Source: Astragalus membranaceus
Lineage: Eukaryota; Streptophyta; Magnoliopsida; Fabales; Fabaceae
Assembly: GCA_039519185.1 (NCBI GenBank)
Contig: CM076851.1
Coordinates: 28,722,357 to 28,786,356, forward strand
Direction of reading: 5' to 3'
Length of the DNA stretch: 64,000 nucleotides
Positions within the stretch are counted from its first letter, which is position 1, and each line of letters begins with the position of its first letter. The position numbers and the translations under genes are program-made. Of the stretch, positions 57,401 to 64,000 are shown piece after piece. The notes under the pieces were generated by a model. The model did no database searches. It saw only the letters and a program-made list of their open reading frames with translations, and was not told the origin of the DNA.

Positions 57401-57747
57401 CAATATATAGATATGAGAACACAATAACGTGTTTATTGCACCATATAATATATACATATATAAATTTTGATTAATTAGTCACAGTCCAAAAAACATGCAT
57501 GCGCTGCGCATGAATTTGATGGTTATAGATAGAGAACGTGTTTTTTTCAACAAAGAAAAAAAGAGAACGGTGTTAATTGGAAATCAATTCAAAAGCAGTA
57601 TATTTGTATAGTATGTGTGTGAATGAAAATGAAATGTTAATTACCTTCTTCCTTCTCTTTACTTACATCATCATCATCAACGTCGTTATCTGAGACTCCA
57701 TTAACGGCGTTACGTTGATGAGGAACGGAAGAGTAGTGAGAGTCCAT
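54446..57747 (-). CDS. TOC159: TOC159-family chloroplast preprotein receptor GTPase
   Basis: Receptor of the TOC complex in the outer chloroplast envelope, which recognises transit peptides and hydrolyses GTP. Two coding exons: 57645-57747 and 54446-57171, joined in phase 1 (GT/AG), giving 942 residues. Layout: a short acidic A domain (to about residue 240, with a run of aspartates near 120-130), a GTPase domain with P-loop GKVGVGKS (about 303-310), switch motif DTPGLKS and the VDRLDTQ segment, and a large C-terminal membrane-anchor (M) domain ending YENFWPKACENYPII. Arabidopsis TOC159, TOC132 and TOC120 exceed 1000 residues and TOC90 has almost no A domain, so this protein is intermediate. 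The G/M sequence looks closest to TOC159. The symbol marks family resemblance, not proven orthology. The frame is intact. Confidence 0.93.
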
Positions 57748-58105
57748 AGGTTTGATTCGGTTGGATTTTGGAAGAAAAGAGAAGAAACGTCGTTAAGTGT
57801 TGGTTTCTGCCGCACCCGCGTGAGTTTCCGGTTTAAAATTGAATTGAAGTGAAAATAGGATAGAGAGGCGCGACGGTTGACTCGAGAGGTGGATTAATTA
57901 AGATTTCTAATGCGAAATTAAAAATTCTCTTTTTTCAAGGAAAAATATGGTATTTAAAAATAAAATAAAAAATTAAAATTGGTTCAAATTTCAAAATTTA
58001 TTTAAATGGAATGAAGTCTAAATAAGTTTATTAATTCAAATGTTTGCCCGTATATTAATATATTTCAATAAATAATAAATATAGAGTTTTAACATATCTC
58101 GATAC
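57748..58105. other. Upstream region of the TOC159-like gene
   Basis: Contains the 5' leader and promoter of the minus-strand gene. I could not place a TATA box with confidence. Confidence 0.35.
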
Positions 58106-58124
58106 AAAAGCCTATAAAAAAAAA

Positions 58125-58330
58125 CAAGAAGATTTGCTCCAAGTGTAACTGGACTTGGATTCCCCTCTAAGGTTTTTGGTTCGAATCTTGGGTGTGGCAA
58201 AAACTCTCTTGGGAAGGGAGAGCCACATGGACCGGCAAAGCCGGCACGCGTGGCCAGCCAGGTTCCCCGGCATAAATTAGTCATCGACAAAACCGAGGGA
58301 AACTGCGCACCAAAAACATGGTAAGAAAAA
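58125..58330 (+). mobile_element. SINE, copy 1
   Basis: About 206 bp with a B box GGTTCGAATCT near 58170 and an A-box-like GTGTAACTGG before it. The body is shared with copy 2 (GGTGTGGCAAAAA, GGCCAGCCAGGTTCCCCGGC, AACTGCGCACCAAAAA). A 19-bp direct repeat, AAAAGCCTATAAAAAAAAA, flanks it (58106-58124 and 58331-58349) as target duplication. Confidence 0.9.
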
Positions 58331-58586
58331 AAAAGCCTATAAAAAAAAATAATACCATAATACACTAAAAAAACTACGGTAAATACCAATAATAGTACTC
58401 ATACAAAAAAAGCATTAATGCGAATATAGTTATATTATTTAAAATTACTTTTTTACAAAAGGAAATTATTTATATTTATTTAAATAGACAAGGTTTTAAT
58501 TTGTTTTCTTTTCTTGACCCACTCTTTATGAAATTTCATAATTTTAAAATTATTAAATCATGTGGTATCAAATGTTTTACTTTAAT

Positions 58587-58787
58587 ACCAAGAAGGAGTT
58601 GGTTCGAGTGGTAATTGGGCCCAGATCCCACCCAAGGTCTCGGATACGAATATTGGGTGTGGCAAAAATTCTGTTGGGAGGGCAGAATCACACGGACTGG
58701 CAAAGTCGGGTTTACACATGGTCAGCCAGGTTCCCCGGCGTAGACTAGTCACCAGCAAAGCCGGTGGAAACTGCGCACCAAAAAAAG
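58587..58787 (+). mobile_element. SINE, copy 2
   Basis: About 201 bp, same family as copy 1, with the A box in GAGTGGTAATTGGGCC and a changed B box (GGATACGAATAT). The 14-bp duplication TGTTTTACTTTAAT flanks it (58573-58586 and 58788-58801). Confidence 0.92.
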
Positions 58788-58849
58788 TGTTTTACTTTAA
58801 TCTTATTTCAAATGTTTTACAAGAATAAACAAAAAAAAGTTTCAACATA

Positions 58850-58935
58850 ATGTGGTACAAGTGGTAGATACTTGAGTCTCTTAATCATTTGGTCGCAGAC
58901 TTCGTGGAGGATACATTGATTTACCAAAAGAATAA
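58850..58935 (+). repeat. Short SINE-like fragment
   Basis: TGGTACAAGTGGTAGATACTT resembles a Pol III A-box region, and the segment ends in an A-rich tail. It is too short and worn for a family call. Confidence 0.25.
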
Positions 58936-59269
58936 AAAAAATAAATTAAGTGTTCATTTGGATTTCAAAAAACTACAAGAAATGACTAATGAGGATTTCA
59001 AAAACCTTTTTACTCTTTGGAAATCGCTCCTCTCTTAATATGCTTGGAGTGTCCACAATGGAGTTTTCTTTTTTATAAGCAAATGTTAGTGGGGGTGGAG
59101 GAATAAAAATATCTAAACCAAGCTCATTTTCGAAATGTTGTAATTCTTTTGTTTGGAAGCAATCATGTGCCACTATCTAAGTTGTTTGCTTTTCCCACAC
59201 CCCCTCCTACTCGAAACACACCCCATAAGGGTGTGAAATGACCAAAAGGCCAGGCCAAACCTCTTTTTT

Positions 59270-59460
59270 TTCACGAATTTTCACCTGTTCGAACACGGGC
59301 CTTCGAACAGGTTCGCACGAGGCCATTCGCGTGTGTTAAATATGGGGACACACCCTCTTGGGTGTTTTTCACCTGTTCGAATGGGGTCATGCGAACAGGT
59401 TCGAATGTGGTTATGCGAATATGTTCGCATGAGGATGTTCGAACCAGTGTTGCAGAGCAA
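59270..59460. repeat. Left subterminal array of TTCGAA/GTTCGCA motifs
   Basis: About twelve copies of a TTCGMA core, several as CCTGTTCGAACA or GCGAACAGGTTCG palindromes, in roughly 180 bases. A matching array lies at the other end (61310-61430). Such subterminal clusters are typical of transposase-binding regions in other superfamilies. Confidence 0.85.
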
Positions 59461-59644
59461 CAGATATTGGACGTCTCAGATTCCACCGACAGTTTTGATC
59501 AACGGCTTACAATCAGTCAAATGTGTGTCAGATAAAGGAGTGGATGTCAATCCCTTTGGAAAATGTGTCTGAACGGATAGAATTTAAACGGCTCAGATTT
59601 GTGATCTAAAAATGAAATCAACGGCTGACATTTCACCATGCCTA

Positions 59645-59654
59645 TTATAAAAGG
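59645..59654 (+). promoter_or_regulatory. TATA box of the transposase-N-terminus gene
   Basis: TTATAAAAGG lies 92 bases upstream of ATG 59746, followed by a C/T-rich leader. Spacing is normal for a plant promoter. Confidence 0.6.
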
Positions 59655-59745
59655 GGGTTCACATCCTCAGACCTTCTTCACCAAACCCTAATCTGCTTCT
59701 TCACCAAAACCTACTCTCCCTCTTGACAGCTACAACCAAGCTGAA

Positions 59746-60171
59746 ATGGAATGGCAATTGTGCTCAACCCAGTACTCATCCACCAAATTCCTAACGGCCC
59801 TTCATCACCATGGGACTGTCACCACCGACGAACATGGTGTTGTGTTTCGTTGTCCTAACCATGTCATCTGCAGGATGAGTAAGGACATCACCTTCGCCCA
59901 ACTGAAGGAAAAGGCTGAGAGGAAGATTCGTCCAGAGGGAGCGTGGCGTAAAGACGTGGCGCGTATACGTTACCGAAAGTACAACCGACTTGATTACGGG
60001 ACTGGCTATTTTACAGTTATGGAGATCCGCAACGATGACGACGTTGGGACCATGATGGAATATCATGCTACACTTCCGATGGGGCGACAAGTTTTAGAGT
60101 TGTACGTGGACACAATACGCACTCCAGAAGAGATCATTTATCTTCTGGAACAGGGACTACCGAAACACTAG
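59746..60171 (+). pseudogene. MULE transposase N-terminal region (PB1-like), truncated
   Basis: A 141-residue frame that resembles the N-terminal, PB1-like part of plant Mutator transposases: MSKDITFAQLKEKAERKI, then RIRYRKYNRLD, then DDDVGTMMEYHA and VLELYVDT. The zinc finger, DDE catalytic domain and SWIM finger that should follow are absent. The frame ends 31 bases from the convergent PMD gene, so an internal deletion removed the rest. The intact promoter suggests it could still be transcribed. It could also be an adapted short protein. Confidence 0.7.
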
Positions 60172-60202
60172 TTTCTTAGTTAGTTGTTTGCTTATGTTGG
60201 TT

Positions 60203-61241
60203 TTATGTCTTTCGTATTTCATGTATGGTTATGGTTTGTAATAAAAAGGCAATACCTAGGTAGCCAAGCTTAACCTTGCTTCCTGACTTGTCCGCGAACA
60301 ATGTGCAGCCCAAAAGATAGAGCAAATAGGCCCTAGCAGCATGATGCCACCTCTGCTCAGCTATGGCTGGGTGGTAGACATGATCCCTCAGCCATACAAG
60401 ACCAACTGACAACCCTCGCGCAGAAGTCTGTTCAGCGGCATCTTGGGGGGTGGCCCCCAAATAGTCAATCAGCAGCTGCTCTCCCTGCCACGAAGTCCAG
60501 TCAGGCATGTCATAGAACTGGCCCGTGATGGGGATGTGTAGCAGTTGGGATACATCATCAAGGGTGATAGACATCTCACCCACAGGAAGGTGGAATGATG
60601 ATGTATCCGGCTGCCAACGCTCTATGAATGCGTTCAGCAGCCCCTTGTGAGTGAGGGGAAAACCAAGTCCTATGAGAGGGAACAACCCCGATAGGATAAG
60701 AGTCTCCCTGATCCTAGCATGGACCACAAGGTTAACCGGTCCATGTGGAATCGTAGTTATGTCCGGCCGAACCTGCATTGACAAATGACACAGGCACAAT
60801 AAGCCAATATGTTCAACAAAATAAGAAACAAAATTGACAACACGCTATTATATAACAATAACTTACCCGGCCAGCATAGAACTCAGTCAAAATATGAGAC
60901 CCGTATGTGGGCAAGACAGAACCATCAACAGGTCCACCAGGGAATGGGAATGTAGCCCTAGGAGCAGCAGCAGGCTCCTGAGGCTCAACATCCTCCTCAT
61001 GTTGAGCACCTCCCTCCTCATGTGCATGACCAGAAGGGCCGGCCAGCTCATATGCCGGAAATTGAGCATCACGCTCAACATCCCGGACAATATCATCAAC
61101 CTCCGGTGGGGGAGGAGGGACGTCCCTACGCCTACCCCTCCGGAAAGGTTCAGCTCCATCTTGCCTCCGTTTGCGTTCGGAAGCCGTCGGGGGTGGCCTA
61201 CGCTCCGGCTGTTGCGAACTACCGCCACGATGCCTCACCAT
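60203..61241 (-). CDS. Plant mobile domain (PMD) protein, C-terminally truncated, in a MULE
   Basis: Two exons: 60867-61241 and 60203-60772 (CCGG|GTAAGT donor, TGCAG acceptor), 314 residues. ATG 61241 follows a GTTTCAG acceptor-like site, so a leader intron is likely. The N-terminus is basic (MVRHRGGSSQQPERR) then acidic and proline-rich. The PMD begins after the intron: LLNAFIERWQPDTSSFHLP, then GEMSITLDDVSQLL and IPITGQF, then YLLYLLGCTLFADKSG. The PMD is shared by MAIN/MAIL proteins and by transposable elements. About the last half of the domain is missing after FADKSGSKV. The molecular role of PMD proteins in elements is not known. Confidence 0.8.
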
Positions 61242-61309
61242 ATCTGAAACAACAACCATTAAACCAATCAAGCAACATAACCAGCAAAAAAATAGGAACA
61301 ATACTGTCA

Positions 61310-61460
61310 CACCTGTTCGAACAGCATCATTCGCACCTGTTCGAACAGAAGCATTCGCACGTGTTCGAACAACCCCATTCGAACGGGTGTTCGCATGGCC
61401 TCATTCGAACACCTTCGTTCCCAGAAACGTTCGGGGAAGGCCAACCGAACGCGTCGCATA
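61310..61460. repeat. Right subterminal array of TTCGAA motifs
   Basis: CACCTGTTCGAACAG and variants repeat about every 20-25 bases (61313, 61337, 61361, 61377, 61403 and further degenerate copies to 61450). It mirrors the left array and overlaps the presumed promoter/leader of the PMD gene. Confidence 0.85.
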
Positions 61461-61792
61461 TGCAGAAAAAATAAAAACGCAGTAACAGGCAAATTAAAAC
61501 GATGAAATGGAAAGACAGGAGAGTGAGGGAGGGAGTACCTGGTGCGTAGAATGCGAGATTGAAGCTTCAAAAATGGTGGAGTTGAGATTGAGAGGGAGAG
61601 TGAGGGTGAGAAATCGAATTTGGGGTGGGGGAGGCGTTAGGGTTCGGTTGAGAGTGAAGGGGGTGTGAGAGTGTTTGGGAGGGAGAGTGAGAGATGAAAT
61701 GTTTTTAATTGAAGGGTATTTTAGGGATTTAGGGGGTTTGGGGGTGTGTGGTGAGTAGGAGGGGGTGTGGGAAAAGTAAAATCCCTATCTAA

Positions 61793-62735
61793 TGGCTACT
61801 ACTAGGATCTTACAAGTTACAACTTACAACCCCAATTACATGATATTGAGAAAATTTGGATTCCCTATTACCAAATAGGAGTTACTACTTACACTCTTAT
61901 TTACTCTTGGTACCCCCTAAAATGGATTGAAATCCTCCGCAGTTTAATTTCTCACAGGTCCTGAATTTGCACTACGTTTTAGGATATTTTGGTCTTTTCC
62001 TCACCAAAAATACCTCCTGTTTTTTGTCTACCCCATTTGTACTAAAGTTGATTTAAACTGCAGGGGATCACAATCCCTCTTTTAGTTTACTATTTATATA
62101 CTGAAGGCATTGTATTAGGGAATTTGCATATTATCCAAAGGTGAGTGATAGCGACAAAATATGGTGGAAATCCTCTTTATTTCTCAAAAGAAATGATTTA
62201 TCTATTACTAAGTTTTGGGTGTATAAAATTAACGGCTTAGATTCAGTCATTAATTACAAGACCTCGCATAATTATTTTTTATTTAATTAAAGATTACAGG
62301 AGATCTTGTAATTATTGACAGAGGATTACAAAAGAATCTAAAACTTAAACTCTCCATTTCTGGAGAGGATCTCAATCCCACAAGATATGGCAATTTTGGT
62401 GGATGGCTTGTCGGGGCCAATATGCCTTAGCTAGACCCAATGAAGCTAGATCTAGTTTGATAGGCCTAATTCGGATAAGATTACCCCAACCTAGATCTCA
62501 AGGTCAAGTTGTGAAGAGAACATAAAAATATCTAGCAAAACTCATTTTCAGAAGAGCACGGCTATTTAGTAAGAATATTTTTTGTAAGAAATGTAAAAAA
62601 TACACTAGAAGCTAAATTATAGGCACTAACTAACACTACACACCAAGTACATTGTTTTGTTATTCCCTTATTCTTACGTTTCTTTTCTTACTATTCATCA
62701 TTTCTCTTTTTAGAATGTGTATAAAATTTTTGATT
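61793..62735. other. Repeat-derived flank of the MULE, no gene
   Basis: Bases 61784-62105 are a diverged copy of 62762-63020. The remainder is AT-rich without recognisable features. Confidence 0.5.
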
Positions 62736-63020
62736 CTTTTGTCTCAAAGCAATTATGCGCCACTATCTAAAAGGGATGACTGCTACTAGGATCTAAAAAA
62801 CCCAATTACACATTCGGGTGAAAATTGAACTAGCCCGTTAGTGGCTTTGTGGATCGCATGGGTCCACTTGCGTGTATTGGTTTGGGCCTCCGCCCCCTTT
62901 AGTTGGAAATCAATACCGTTTTGACCAAAAAAAATTCCTTATTACTAGACAGGAGTTACTTTTTACACTTATATTTTTACTCTGGGCAGCCTCCTCTTTT
63001 AGTTTACTACTATATGCTAA
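62736..63020 (+). repeat. Unoccupied relative of the MULE insertion site
   Basis: ATTCTTTTGTCTCAAAGCAA then CGCCACTATCTAA resembles the left MULE flank (59141-59180). GACTGCTACTAGGATCT and the following sequence (CAGGAGTTACTTTTTACAC, TCTTTTAGTTTACTA) resembles the right flank (61784-62105). The two flanks are joined here without an element. Confidence 0.8.
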
Positions 63021-63879
63021 ATCGGAAAAGTTAAATAGTACAAAATGGTCTTACGAATTTTGAAGAAAAACAATGAACTCTTCAAATACAACCCACTCTG
63101 TGTATTATTATAAGAAAAATGCTAGATGTTACGAGAGATTTTTGCAAAAAATAGAAGAATGCTATATGGCAGCATATAAAACACTTGTAACTACCCACTC
63201 TCCCATATATTGTTAGCAAGTTGTCGACCAGTCAAATGCCCTATTTTTATGCATTCTTCTCTTTCTTGTAAAAATCTCTCGTAACAAATAGCAATACTCT
63301 TATTATAAACCACACTGCTATTATTGAAAGCCGCTCGTGCATTTCGTCCCGCACCAAATAGCGATGCTCATGCTAAATATTCTCTCACGGCCCAGCCTTC
63401 TTTCTGAAAACCACCTCCTCTTTCTCTTCCCATTCAGCCCCTTTTCCTCTCCCCTGGCCCACTGCCTATCTCCCTTTCTTTGCAAGGGGAGGTAACAAAA
63501 TAGAAAGAAGCATGAGAGAGAGTAAGCACGGGGGGGGGGGGGGGGGTGCAAAAAGTTTATCATACATCCCAATCTAGCTTATCATACATGCATTACAAGT
63601 CAGTAAACTTTGCAAAGTGCAAACAATATATTGAAACTGTTTATCATTAAGTTGGTCAATGCCCCAAAGCAAAACCTCTTTGAGGTCTTCTAGACTCGCT
63701 ACAGCAGCTAAACTGTCTCTCACAAGCTAAATAAATAAACATGATCCAACCCCTAATCTCTCCATAGTATCATATAGTACAAAGAAATGCCCATATTACA
63801 TCACTTCAGTTTACATTTGTCTTGCAACCTCCCTAACATTCCTACTACACAAAATCTATACCTATACATAAAGGGGGTT
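63021..63879. other. Intergenic sequence with a G-run
   Basis: A run of 17 G (63530-63546) and no supported gene. Part may be 3' untranslated sequence of a minus-strand gene entering from the right edge. Confidence 0.35.
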
Positions 63880-64000
63880 CTACAGAGCCAGGATGGAATA
63901 AGTGCAAGATATATCTGAGGATGCTGCTGGTTGGTGACTAGTCTCATGATATACCATCACCATTTCTGTGACTTTAGGATGTTTTCTCTGATGGTGCAAG
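63880..64000 (-). CDS. Possible C-terminal exon of a gene beyond the window edge
   Basis: The minus strand is open from the window edge to a TAG at 63880-63882. It encodes about 39 residues, including KHPKVTEMVMVYHETSHQ. No domain is recognised, and the frame is too short to be sure. It is listed as a candidate only. Confidence 0.2.
   Translation of the reverse strand, partial: LHHQRKHPKVTEMVMVYHETSHQPAASSDISCTYSILAL

Larger units (their letters stand above)
59181..61783. mobile_element. Mutator-like element carrying a plant mobile domain gene
   Basis: The inverted ends share CTTTTCCCACACCCCC then TCCTACTC and ACACACCCC, about 36 bases (left 59190-59224, right about 61740-61776). Flanks ACTATCTAA (59172-59180) and CCTATCTAA (61784-61792) match at eight of nine positions, the Mutator duplication length. 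An unoccupied relative of this site at 62762 reads CACTATCTAAAAGGGATGAC. Inside are two convergent gene remnants, a transposase N-terminus (+) and a PMD gene (-), 31 bases apart at their stops. Each end region carries a TTCGAA motif array. The transposase catalytic core is missing, so this is an internally deleted, non-autonomous copy. Confidence 0.85.

Noticed and set aside
58125..58330. tRNA gene suggested by the GGTTCGAATCT B box
   Set aside because: No tRNA cloverleaf; the 206-bp body, poly(A) tail and 19-bp duplication identify a SINE.
60203..60799. Reading the PMD gene as a functional host MAIN/MAIL gene
   Set aside because: The domain is cut after FADKSG and the gene lies between MULE ends with a 9-bp duplication, so it is element-borne and incomplete.
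61022..61474. 150-codon plus-strand frame
   Set aside because: Shadow of PMD exon 1 and the TTCGAA array.

Overview
The window is plant nuclear DNA from a eudicot, probably a legume. The legume call rests on overall resemblance of the genes and repeats and is an inference. It holds two intact host genes, both on the minus strand, in a large area of nested mobile elements. Gene 1 (5832-10636) is a class III HD-ZIP transcription factor of the PHABULOSA/PHAVOLUTA type. All 18 coding exons can be placed (845 residues), with a miR165/166 site split by an intron and short upstream ORFs in the leader. Gene 2 (54446-57747) is a TOC159-family chloroplast preprotein receptor GTPase with two coding exons (942 residues) and an unusually short acidic domain.

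Region by region: 1-1494 is the 3' end of a Ty1/copia element (broken RT-RNase H plus LTR). 1.8-4.4 kb holds SINE-like and MITE-like repeats. 11919-14949 is a young gag-only LTR element (TR-GAG type) whose 348-bp LTRs differ at one base. 16.7-20 kb is a LINE fragment carrying a hAT-like element, which carries a 1.9-kb LTR element with a TSD of AGATC. 22.3-42.1 kb is a decayed Caulimoviridae-like endogenous pararetrovirus split by a minus-strand Ty3/gypsy element of Tat type (23918-41534). That element carries a CACTA-like element in its 3' LTR. Its pol is split by a copia-like LTR plus a tandem chromovirus-like gypsy block with nearly identical 2.5-kb LTRs and a dead interior. 42.5-47.3 kb is a DELLA-like N-terminal pseudogene split by a gypsy solo LTR that contains a copia-like solo LTR. 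58.1-58.8 kb has two SINEs of one family with clear TSDs. 59181-61783 is a Mutator-like element with convergent transposase-N-terminus and plant-mobile-domain genes, and subterminal arrays of a TTCGAA motif. An unoccupied relative of its insertion site lies at 62736-63020.

Three minus- or plus-strand LTR elements (11.9-14.9, 17.6-19.5, 23.9-41.5 kb) share LTR end sequences, a CTTGGGGG(G)CAAC polypurine tract and a similar primer site. One keeps gag only, one keeps only an antisense ORF, and one keeps pol plus an antisense ORF but no gag. They look like complementary defective members of one Tat-like lineage. The two host genes have no evident functional link to each other. Target-site duplications give a readable order of insertions for most nested layers.
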